Assembly (NCBI GenBank): GCA_905236195.1
Contig: CAJOOX010000021.1
Location: 1-17,750 of the forward strand
DNA length: 17,750 nt
Origin: an uncultured Bacteroidales bacterium
GTDB taxonomy: Bacteria > Bacteroidota > Bacteroidia > Bacteroidales > UBA3663
Direction: 5' to 3'
Shown here: piece by piece, positions 1 through 6,213 of the stretch
Numbering within the stretch: the stretch's first letter is position 1
Layout: each line of letters opens with the position of its first letter
The notes under the pieces: generated by a model
The model's database searches: none
What the model was told of the DNA's origin: nothing
The model's input: the letters and a program-made list of their open reading frames with translations, nothing else
Made by a program: the position numbers and the translations under genes

Positions 1-768
1 CGAATTGCCAATCTCGCCGCCAAGGGCCTTGGCGAAGGTGTAGGTCATACCACCACAGAGGATCAGGTTGTCAACCTTGCCGAGGAGGTTCTCGATGATA
101 CCGATCTTGGTGCTGACCTTCGAGCCGCCCATGATGGCGGTGAAGGGACGCTTGATGTTGGAGAGGATGTTGTCAACAGCCTGCACCTCTTTCTCCATGA
201 GGTAGCCGAGCATCTTGCTGTCCTTGTCGAAATACTCGTCGATGACAGCGGTGGAGGCATGCTTGCGGTGAGCGGTGCCGAAGGCATCCATCACGTAGCA
301 GTCGGCGTAGGAAGCGAGCTTCTTGGCGAATTCCTTCTGCGAAGCCTTCATGGCCTTCTTGGCATCCTCGTAGGCGGGATCGGTCTTCTCGATGCCCACA
401 GGCTTGCCTTCCTCCTCGGGATAGAAACGGAGGTTCTCGAGCAGGAGAGCCTCACCGGGCTTGAGGGCAGCAGCCTCGGCGTCAGCCTTGGCACAGTCGG
501 CAGCGAACTTCACCTCCACACCGAGAGCCTCGCTGACGGGCTTGACAATCTGAGAGAGGCTCATCTTGGGGTTCACCTTGCCTTTGGGCTTGCCCATGTG
601 GCTCATCATGATGAGAGCACCACCGTCGTTCAATACCTTCTTGAGGGTGGGAAGAGCGCCCAGGATGCGGGTGTTGTCGGTTACTTTACCATTCTCGTCC
701 AACGGAACGTTGAAATCTACACGTACAATTGCCTTTTTACCGGCAAAGTTAAAATCATTGATTTTCAT
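1..768 (-). CDS. pgk: Phosphoglycerate kinase, N-terminal 256 residues (cut by window edge)
   Basis: Phosphoglycerate kinase interconverts 1,3-bisphosphoglycerate + ADP and 3-phosphoglycerate + ATP in cytoplasmic glycolysis. The minus strand reads open from ATG at 768-766 to the window edge. It begins MKINDFNFAGKKAIVRVDFN, with the family signature RVDFNVPL at residues 16-23, and continues with SHMGKPKG, LLLENLRFYPEEEG, MDAFGTAHRKHAS and GGSKVSTK. The last visible stretch, LCGGMTYTFAKALGG, belongs to the inter-domain region. An insert after the ENLRFYPEEEG motif (GKPVGIEKTDPAYEDAKKA) resembles the one I recall from Bacteroidales PGKs. The nucleotide-binding C-terminal domain lies outside the window. 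It follows trxA by 51 bp on the same strand with no clear promoter between them, so co-transcription is likely. No frameshift is seen. Confidence 0.97.
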   Translation of the reverse strand, partial: MKINDFNFAGKKAIVRVDFNVPLDENGKVTDNTRILGALPTLKKVLNDGGALIMMSHMGKPKGKVNPKMSLSQIVKPVSEALGVEVKFAADCAKADAEAAALKPGEALLLENLRFYPEEEGKPVGIEKTDPAYEDAKKAMKASQKEFAKKLASYADCYVMDAFGTAHRKHASTAVIDEYFDKDSKMLGYLMEKEVQAVDNILSNIKRPFTAIMGGSKVSTKIGIIENLLGKVDNLILCGGMTYTFAKALGGEIGNS

Positions 769-819
769 TTTGTTTAGCGAAAGTTTTATTTATTGGATCT
801 GTATTTGCGTATTGTTGAA

Positions 820-1134
820 TCAGAGGTTCTTTTCAATCTCAGCCTGCAGGGCAGCCTTGCCCACAGCACCTACAACCTTGCCTACAACGGCATTGTCCTT
901 GACAAAGATGAAGGTGGGGATGTTGCGTACGCCGATCTGAGCAGCGAGCTCCTCGTTCTCGTCAACATTGTACTTGCCGATGACTGCACGGCCTTCATAT
1001 TCGGTAGCCAATTGTTCTACAATGGGACCCATGTGCTGGCAGGGACCGCACCATGTTGCCCAGAAATCTACCACAACCAATTTGCCGCTGGCAAAGAGTT
1101 CCTTTGCGTTGGCATCTGTGATTTGCATTGCCAT
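820..1134 (-). CDS. trxA: Thioredoxin
   Basis: A 104-residue cytoplasmic thioredoxin that reduces protein disulfides. The redox motif WCGPC is at residues 28-32, in the classic context VVDFWATWCGPC, and the cis-proline is P73 in NIPTF. Length is normal for a single-domain thioredoxin and there is no signal peptide, which separates it from periplasmic TlpA/ResA-type proteins. ATG at 1134 is used here; a second ATG two codons downstream (giving MQITDANAKELF) is an equally plausible start. A Bacteroidetes-like promoter lies at 1179-1209. The gene is divergent from the S1-domain gene and probably co-transcribed with pgk. Confidence 0.96.
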   Translation of the reverse strand: MAMQITDANAKELFASGKLVVVDFWATWCGPCQHMGPIVEQLATEYEGRAVIGKYNVDENEELAAQIGVRNIPTFIFVKDNAVVGKVVGAVGKAALQAEIEKNL

Positions 1135-1178
1135 AATCTTAAATAATTATATCTGTTTTACATTGAACTTTTGCTCTG

Positions 1179-1209
1179 CGAAGATACAAAAAAAAATGCT
1201 TTTAGCAAC
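1179..1209 (-). promoter_or_regulatory. Putative promoter of trxA(-pgk)
   Basis: On the minus strand GTTG (1209-1206), 19 bp, then TATCTTCG (1186-1179). This is one mismatch in each element from the Bacteroidetes consensus TTTG-N19-21-TAnnTTTG. The -7 box sits about 45 bp before the trxA ATG. An A9 tract on the plus strand lies in the spacer. Confidence 0.55.
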
Positions 1210-1245
1210 ATTTTTATAGGATAATTTCATGTTTTTTGGGAATTA

Positions 1246-1277
1246 TTTGGTCATTTCGCAAACTCTACTTATCTTTG
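1246..1277 (+). promoter_or_regulatory. Bacteroidetes-type promoter of the S1-domain gene
   Basis: TTTG at 1246-1249, a 20-bp spacer, and TATCTTTG at 1270-1277 match the housekeeping promoter consensus exactly. The ATG at 1301 follows after a leader of roughly 20 nt. This placement rules out the in-frame ATG at 1229, which lies upstream of the promoter. Confidence 0.85.
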
Positions 1278-1300
1278 CAGCACAAAATTGTGCAGAAATT

Positions 1301-2167
1301 ATGATTCAACTTGGTAAATATAACGACCTTATTGTCAAAAAAGAAGTTGACTTCGGAGTCTATATGGACGGGGGTGAGGGACTTGAGATTCTGATGCCCG
1401 CCAAATATGTGCCACGGGGCACAAAACCGGGCGATACAATTCATTGTATCGTCTATCAGGATGCCGAGGCGCGTCTCATCGCCACCACGGAGCGTCCCTA
1501 TGCCACCGTGGGCGAATTCGCTTCGCTCAAGATCAATCAGGTGAACGCCGTCGGTGCGTTTGCCGACTGGGGCGTGAGCAAGGAACTGCTGATACCCCAC
1601 CGCGAACAGGCCGTCGATATGGAGGTCGGCAAACGATACATTATTTATATATATATAGACGACAAGTCGGGGCGTCTGGTCGGTTCGGCCAAAACCGACC
1701 GTTTTCTGGACAATGTGCCTCCGGCCTACGAGCCCAATCAGGAAGTGGATGTGCTGGTGGCCAAACCCACGCCGCTAGGCTACAAGTGCATCATCGAAAA
1801 CCAGCATACGGGACTCATCTACCGTGACCAGATTTTCCGGCAGGTGCATATCGGCGAACACCTCCGCGCCTGGGTCAAGGGCGTGCGTGAGGACGGGAAG
1901 ATAGACCTCAGCCTCCAGCCGATGGGCTACCGCAATGTGATTGAGCCGACCGAACAGGCCGTTCTGCGTGCTCTCCATCTCAACAACGGGTTTCTGAACC
2001 TGACCGACAAAAGCGACCCCGAGGTCATAGCGGGCATCCTCCATTGTTCGAAGAAGAATTTCAAGAAAGCCGTCGGCGCCCTCTACAAACAGCGCCGTAT
2101 CGTGATTGATGAGGACGGAATCAGAAGCCTCACCCCCGAGTCCCTCTCCAACGGGCAAGGGGAGTGA
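1301..2167 (+). CDS. CvfB/YitL-family S1-like RNA-binding protein
   Basis: A 288-residue protein resembling the CvfB/YitL family: tandem S1-type OB folds followed by a C-terminal winged helix. The N-terminal S1-like units include VGAFADWGVSKELLIPHREQ, the usual core of an S1 strand-turn region. A further S1-like unit covers KCIIENQHTGLIYRDQIF and VKGVREDGKIDLSLQP. The C-terminal part (ILHCSKKNFKKAVGALYKQR) looks like the winged helix. Such proteins bind RNA; the Staphylococcus homologue affects virulence gene expression, but the role in Bacteroidales is not known to me. The start at 1301 is chosen because the promoter ends at 1277. A (TA)6 tract at 1646-1657 encodes the YIYI stretch. The gene is convergent with the SPOR lipoprotein. 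Confidence 0.88.
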   Translation: MIQLGKYNDLIVKKEVDFGVYMDGGEGLEILMPAKYVPRGTKPGDTIHCIVYQDAEARLIATTERPYATVGEFASLKINQVNAVGAFADWGVSKELLIPHREQAVDMEVGKRYIIYIYIDDKSGRLVGSAKTDRFLDNVPPAYEPNQEVDVLVAKPTPLGYKCIIENQHTGLIYRDQIFRQVHIGEHLRAWVKGVREDGKIDLSLQPMGYRNVIEPTEQAVLRALHLNNGFLNLTDKSDPEVIAGILHCSKKNFKKAVGALYKQRRIVIDEDGIRSLTPESLSNGQGE

Positions 2168-2206
2168 ATTCCGGGTATTGGTTATAGAATACTCAGATAT
2201 AAAAGA

Positions 2207-2234
2207 ATGCCAGACAACGTAAGCTGTCCGGCAT
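2207..2234. terminator. Bidirectional hairpin terminator between convergent genes
   Basis: Arms 2207-2216 and 2225-2234 (ATGCCAGACA / TGTCCGGCAT) enclose an 8-nt loop. Nine pairs are perfect. The tenth is A-C on the plus strand but a G-U wobble on the minus strand, so the hairpin is slightly better in the minus transcript. T-rich sequence flanks both sides (ATTTATTTT on plus, TCTTTTAT on minus). It lies between the stops at 2167 and 2267. Confidence 0.75.
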
Positions 2235-2266
2235 ATTTATTTTCGCGAAAAGATTTGATCCTGGGA

Positions 2267-2761
2267 TTAGCGCTTGGGAATGAGGAGCCACGCATCGGCG
2301 CAAGTGCCCTGTTCGGAGGGATAGGCGGCGCGGATGCTGTCGCGTACGGGCTCGGCCTGCTCGCGGGTGTCGAAACTGCCAGCAACAACGCGGTACATTC
2401 CGGCTTCGTTCTTGACGAGGAAGGCAGCATAGCCTCGCTGCTGCATGGTCACCTTGTAAGCCTCGGCGTTCACGGGGCTGCCGAACGAACCTACAACGAC
2501 ATTGTAATCTTTCAACAGGGACGCTTCAGCATCGTTGACTGTTGTCACTTTTTCGGCACGGTCGCCTGCCTTGAGCACAGGAGCCTGCTTGGCAACGGGC
2601 TGGGTCTGGCTGGGCTTGTGGTATTGGATGGGAGTTACTTCCTTAACTTCCTCAACGGGATCGGCTACGGTAGCGGCTTCGCTGAGTGTTTTCTGAGATT
2701 TGCAGCCCGTCAATGCAACGGCTACGGAGACGGCCAATGCCATCGTGAAAAATTTCTTCAT
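2267..2761 (-). CDS. SPOR-domain lipoprotein
   Basis: A 164-residue predicted lipoprotein. The signal peptide MKKFFTMALAVSVAVALTGC ends in a lipobox (LTGC) with the lipidated cysteine at C20. A Pro/Gln/Val-rich linker (about 30-80) leads to a C-terminal SPOR domain (about 85-160), with the repeated pattern NVVVGSFGSPVNAEAYK and YRVVAGSFDTREQAEPVRD. SPOR domains bind glycan strands stripped of stem peptides, often at division sites, so a cell-envelope role is expected. The partner is unknown. The tail DAWLLIPKR is typical of SPOR proteins. A -7-like box TATTTTTG at 2818-2811 sits 50 bp upstream. The gene is divergent from queC. Confidence 0.88.
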   Translation of the reverse strand: MKKFFTMALAVSVAVALTGCKSQKTLSEAATVADPVEEVKEVTPIQYHKPSQTQPVAKQAPVLKAGDRAEKVTTVNDAEASLLKDYNVVVGSFGSPVNAEAYKVTMQQRGYAAFLVKNEAGMYRVVAGSFDTREQAEPVRDSIRAAYPSEQGTCADAWLLIPKR

Positions 2762-2810
2762 TTCGGTGTATGTTTTGAATTTGTTTTATCAATTTTGCTA
2801 TTTAGCGATG

Positions 2811-2818
2811 CAAAAATA
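2811..2818 (-). promoter_or_regulatory. Putative -7 promoter element of the SPOR lipoprotein gene
   Basis: TATTTTTG on the minus strand (2818-2811) fits TAnnTTTG, 50 bp before the ATG. The -33 position 19-21 bp upstream has no TTTG, so this is a half-match only. Confidence 0.45.
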
Positions 2819-2869
2819 ACGAAAATATTTGAGAAATCGGACATTTAACGTGCAAAAAAAAGTAAAACG

Positions 2870-2901
2870 TTTGTTTTTTCGCATTTTTTTCGTTATCTTT
2901 G
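2870..2901 (+). promoter_or_regulatory. Bacteroidetes-type promoter of queC
   Basis: TTTG at 2870-2873, a 20-bp spacer and TATCTTTG at 2894-2901 match the consensus exactly. The expected leader before the ATG at 2962 is about 55 nt. I looked in it for a preQ1-type riboswitch and saw no convincing one. Confidence 0.85.
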
Positions 2902-2961
2902 GGGGCGAATATGACAAAATCGATATAAAATGTGATAGGTTTTGCCGATTCTGTGCTATCT

Positions 2962-3609
2962 ATGACAAAAGATTCATTAATTATCCTTTCAGGAGGTCTG
3001 GACTCCACCACGCTCCTCCACGAATATAAAGAGAAGATTGCCCTGGCCGTCACCTTCGACTATCATGCCCGTCAGGCTGCGCAGGAGATTGCCTGTGCCC
3101 GTTGGCAGTGTGAACTGCTGGGGATTCGTCATCTTGTGCTCGAAATCCCCTTCATGGACCAGTATTTCAAATCGGCGCTGTTTGCCGGACAGGAAGAGGT
3201 GCCGGAGGGAAGTTATACCGACGAGAACCAGAAATCGACCGTCGTGCCGTTCCGCAACGGCATTATGCTCTCGATAGCGGCCGGTATTGCGGAAAGCGAG
3301 GGGCTGAAGCACGTGATGATTGCCAACCACAGCGGCGACCATGCCATCTATCCAGACTGCCGTCCCGAATTTGTGAAGGCAATGAACGACGCTATTTCCG
3401 CCGGTACCTACGAGGGTATCACCCTGGTGGCTCCCTATACGGGAATTTCGAAAAGGGACATCGCCCTGAAGGGCAAGGCCCTGGGCATCGATTACAGCCA
3501 TACCTATTCGTGCTACAAGGGCGCAGAGCAGCATTGCGGCGTCTGCGGCACCTGTGTGGAACGGAAAGAGGCACTCGAAGGCTTCGATACCACGCCCTAT
3601 GAGGCATAA
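2962..3609 (+). CDS. queC: 7-cyano-7-deazaguanine synthase (QueC)
   Basis: QueC converts 7-carboxy-7-deazaguanine to preQ0 with ATP and ammonia, in the queuosine pathway. The 215-residue product has the ATP-pyrophosphatase PP-loop SGGLDST at residues 10-16. Near the C-terminus it has the four zinc-binding cysteines C184, C192, C195 and C198 (CYKGAEQHCGVCGTC). The inner motif NHSGDHAIYPDCRPEF is also typical of QueC. ATG at 2962 is preferred over the in-frame ATG at 2932 because the N-terminus MTKDSLIILSGG then matches the family length. The gene stands alone: no queD, queE or queF lies beside it here. A repeat array follows its stop. Confidence 0.96.
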   Translation: MTKDSLIILSGGLDSTTLLHEYKEKIALAVTFDYHARQAAQEIACARWQCELLGIRHLVLEIPFMDQYFKSALFAGQEEVPEGSYTDENQKSTVVPFRNGIMLSIAAGIAESEGLKHVMIANHSGDHAIYPDCRPEFVKAMNDAISAGTYEGITLVAPYTGISKRDIALKGKALGIDYSHTYSCYKGAEQHCGVCGTCVERKEALEGFDTTPYEA

Positions 3610-3634
3610 AAGGCGAGAACAGAAAAAACGAACA

Positions 3635-3714
3635 ATGATATCCCGAAATTTCGATATCTCGATATCACGAAATAACGTTATTACGTCATAACGTCATTAC
3701 GTCATAACGAAACA
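3635..3714. repeat. Tandem octamer array with exact 8-bp period
   Basis: Ten consecutive octamers fill most of the queC-tkt gap: ATGATATC, CCGAAATT, TCGATATC, TCGATATC, ACGAAATA, ACGTTATT, ACGTCATA, ACGTCATT, ACGTCATA, ACGAAACA. The last nine put a CG dinucleotide at 3644 and then every 8 bp through 3708. Units are self-complementary or nearly so (GATATC, CGAAATTTCG, AATAACGTTATT), so many alternative hairpins are possible. The rest of the gap (3610-3634, 3715-3742) is A-rich and shows no TAnnTTTG promoter. Confidence 0.85.
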
Positions 3715-3742
3715 TTATAACTTCATTAAAAATACAGAAAAT

Positions 3743-5764
3743 ATGACACATTCCAAAGCTCTGATGCAGAAAGCGGCCGACAATATCCGCATTCTTGCTG
3801 CTTCGATGGTCGAAAAGGCCAACTCAGGACATCCCGGTGGCGCCATGGGCGGTGCCGACTTTATCAATGTCCTCTACAGTGAGTTTCTTGAATACGATCC
3901 TCAGGATCCCAATTGGGAGGGTCGTGACCGATTCTTTCTGGATCCCGGCCACATGGCTCCCATGCTTTATTCGCAGCTGGCCCTGATTGGCAAATTCTCG
4001 ATGGACGAGCTTGCCAACCTGCGTCAGTGGGGTTCGACAACACCCGGTCATCCCGAACGCTGCGTGGAGCGCGGAATTGAAAATACATCCGGACCTCTGG
4101 GTCAGGGGCATGTATTCGCCGTAGGTGCTGCCATTGCCGAGAAGTTCCTGGCTGCCCGTTTGGGCGAGGAGGTGATGAACCACCGCATCTATACCTATAT
4201 TTCCGACGGAGGTGTGGAAGAGGAGATTTCACAGGGCGCCGGCCGTATCGCCGGGTTCCTGGGTCTGGACAACCTCACCATGTTCTATGATTCGAACGAC
4301 ATCCAGCTCTCCACCGAGACCAACGCTGTGACGAGCGAGGATACTGCTGCCAAATACAAAGCCTGGGGCTGGCATGTAATCAATGTGAACGGCAACGATG
4401 CTGACGAGATCCGTGCTGCCCTGCAGGCTGCCAAGCTTGTCAAGGGTCAGCCCACGCTGATCATCGGCAAGTGTATCATGGGCAAGGGCGCCCTCAAGGA
4501 GGACGGCTCAAGCTACGAGCGCGACTGCAAGACCCATGGTGCACCCCTGGGCGGCGAGGCTTATGTCAATACCATCAGGAACCTGGGCGGCAATCCGGAG
4601 AATCCCTTCCAGATTCTTCCCGAGGTTCAGCAGATGTATGCCGAGCGTGCCAAGGAACTCCGTGAAATCTGTGACAGGAAAAAGGCTGCCAAGGCTGCCT
4701 GGGCCAAGGCCAACCCCGAAAAGGCTCGGAAGATGGAGGAATGGTTCTCGGGCAAGGCTCCCAAGATTGACTGGAGTGCCGTTCAGCAGAAGGCTGACAG
4801 CGCTACACGCGGCGCTTCCGCTACCGTATTGAGCGTGCTCGCTGAACAGGTTGAGAACATGATTTGTGCATCGGCCGACCTCTCCAACTCCGACAAGACT
4901 GACGGCTTCCTTAAGAAGACCCACGCCTTCACAAAGGGCGATTTCTCGGGCGCATTCTTCCAGGCTGGTGTGGCCGAGCTCACCATGGCCTGCTGCTGTA
5001 TCGGTATGGCTCTCCACGGCGGTGTGATTCCAGCCTGCGGTACCTTCTTCGTATTCTCTGACTACATGAAGCCCGCCGTCCGCATGGCTGCCCTGATGGA
5101 GGTGCCCGTCAAGTTCATTTGGACACATGATGCATTCCGTGTGGGTGAAGACGGTCCTACACATGAACCCGTTGAACAGGAGGCTCAGATCCGTCTCATG
5201 GAGAAACTCCAGAATCACCATGGCAAGAACTCCATGCTGGTGCTCCGTCCGGCCGATGCCGATGAGACAACGGCAGCATGGCGTCTGGCTATGGAGAACA
5301 CCGAGACACCTACGGGTCTGATTTTCTCGCGTCAGAACATCAAGAAACTTCCAGAAGGTACTGACTACAGCCAGACCGACAAGGGCGCCTATATCGTCGC
5401 AGGTTCCGATGAGAAATATGATGTCATCCTGCTTGCATCCGGTTCGGAGGTTTCCACGCTCGTTGCCGGCGCCGAGCTTCTCCGTCAGGAAGGTTTGAAG
5501 TGCCGCATCGTGAGCGTTCCCTCCGAGGGACTCTTCCGTTCGCAGCCCAAGGCCTATCAGGAGGAAATCCTGCCCGCTGCAGCTGTGAAGTTCGGTATGA
5601 CGGCCGGTCTGCCCTGCACCCTCGAAGGTCTCGTGGGGGGCAACGGCAGCGTATGGGGTCTGCCTTCGTTCGGTTTCTCGGCACCCTACAAGGTACTCGA
5701 CGAGAAGCTGGGCTTCAACGGAGAGAATGTTTACAAGCAGGTTAAGGCTCTTTTGGGCAAATAA
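3743..5764 (+). CDS. tkt: Transketolase
   Basis: Transketolase moves two-carbon ketol units between sugar phosphates in the non-oxidative pentose phosphate pathway, using thiamine diphosphate. The 673-residue product is full length. Active-site residues are in place: H30 (SGHPG), H70 (DPGHMAPMLY), H103 (PGHPE), H265 (KTHGAPLG), the catalytic glutamate E412 (QAGVAELTM), H462 (THDAF) and H474 (GEDGPTHEP). The diphosphate/Mg site reads SDGG at 154-157 with N185 in DSND, where most transketolases have GDG and N. This may be a lineage variant. ATG at 3743 follows the octamer array, and no clear promoter is visible. rpiB starts 2 bp after the stop, so they form one transcription unit. Confidence 0.97.
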   Translation: MTHSKALMQKAADNIRILAASMVEKANSGHPGGAMGGADFINVLYSEFLEYDPQDPNWEGRDRFFLDPGHMAPMLYSQLALIGKFSMDELANLRQWGSTTPGHPERCVERGIENTSGPLGQGHVFAVGAAIAEKFLAARLGEEVMNHRIYTYISDGGVEEEISQGAGRIAGFLGLDNLTMFYDSNDIQLSTETNAVTSEDTAAKYKAWGWHVINVNGNDADEIRAALQAAKLVKGQPTLIIGKCIMGKGALKEDGSSYERDCKTHGAPLGGEAYVNTIRNLGGNPENPFQILPEVQQMYAERAKELREICDRKKAAKAAWAKANPEKARKMEEWFSGKAPKIDWSAVQQKADSATRGASATVLSVLAEQVENMICASADLSNSDKTDGFLKKTHAFTKGDFSGAFFQAGVAELTMACCCIGMALHGGVIPACGTFFVFSDYMKPAVRMAALMEVPVKFIWTHDAFRVGEDGPTHEPVEQEAQIRLMEKLQNHHGKNSMLVLRPADADETTAAWRLAMENTETPTGLIFSRQNIKKLPEGTDYSQTDKGAYIVAGSDEKYDVILLASGSEVSTLVAGAELLRQEGLKCRIVSVPSEGLFRSQPKAYQEEILPAAAVKFGMTAGLPCTLEGLVGGNGSVWGLPSFGFSAPYKVLDEKLGFNGENVYKQVKALLGK

Positions 5765-5766
5765 TC

Positions 5767-6213
5767 ATGTTGCAATATAAGACGGTGGGGTTGGCGAGCG
5801 ATCATGCCGCCTTCCCCCTTAAACAGTTTGTCAGGAAGTATCTCGACGAAAAGGGAATTCCGTACAAGGATTACGGAACCCTAACGGAAGAGAGTTGCAA
5901 CTATGCCACCTACGGACATCTGCTGGCCGAAGGTGTAGAGAGCGGAGAGGTTTATCCCGGCATAGCCATGTGCGGTTCTGGCGAAGGCATCTCCATGACC
6001 CTCAACAAGCATCAGGGTATACGTGCCGGTCTCTGCTGGATTCCGGAGATTGCCCACCTCATACGTCAGCACAACGATGCGAACGTACTGGTGATGCCTG
6101 GCCGTTTCATCGACGAGGATATGGCACGCAGGATTCTTGACGAGTTTTTTGCCACCGACTTTGAGGGCGGCCGCCATCAGGCCCGCATTGAAGCCATTCC
6201 TGTCAAAAAGTGA
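5767..6213 (+). CDS. rpiB: Ribose-5-phosphate isomerase B (RpiB/LacA/LacB family)
   Basis: RpiB interconverts ribose 5-phosphate and ribulose 5-phosphate, feeding the transketolase encoded just upstream. The 148-residue product carries D12-H13 in ASDHAAF, the catalytic cysteine C69 in MCGSGEGISM (the anion-hole loop), and RQHNDANVLVMPGRF at 100-114, which includes the conserved active-site histidine H102. The length is normal for the family. It starts 2 bp after the tkt stop. Its own stop TGA overlaps the GTG start of the U32 gene (GTGA), suggesting coupled translation. RpiB and LacAB are close relatives; the tkt context favours RpiB. Confidence 0.94.
   Translation: MLQYKTVGLASDHAAFPLKQFVRKYLDEKGIPYKDYGTLTEESCNYATYGHLLAEGVESGEVYPGIAMCGSGEGISMTLNKHQGIRAGLCWIPEIAHLIRQHNDANVLVMPGRFIDEDMARRILDEFFATDFEGGRHQARIEAIPVKK

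Noticed and set aside
259..777. 172-residue plus-strand frame
   Set aside because: Antisense shadow of pgk; the minus strand carries clear PGK motifs.
769..819. Separate promoter for pgk between trxA and pgk
   Set aside because: No TAnnTTTG with a matching upstream element was found; co-transcription is simpler.
1229..1300. Earlier in-frame ATG for the S1-domain gene
   Set aside because: A perfect promoter lies at 1246-1277, downstream of that ATG, and the extra residues are not family-like.
1646..1657. (TA)6 tract in the S1-domain gene as a phase-variation site
   Set aside because: Short tract that simply encodes the Tyr-Ile run; no sign of an alternative frame or strain variation can be seen here.
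2207..2848. 213-residue plus-strand frame
   Set aside because: Antisense shadow of the SPOR lipoprotein, and it spans the terminator hairpin.
2902..2961. preQ1 riboswitch in the queC leader
   Set aside because: The 60-nt leader shows no convincing pseudoknot hairpin with the expected A-rich tail.
3635..3714. CRISPR-like array
   Set aside because: The units are 8 bp with no spacers, and no cas gene is present.
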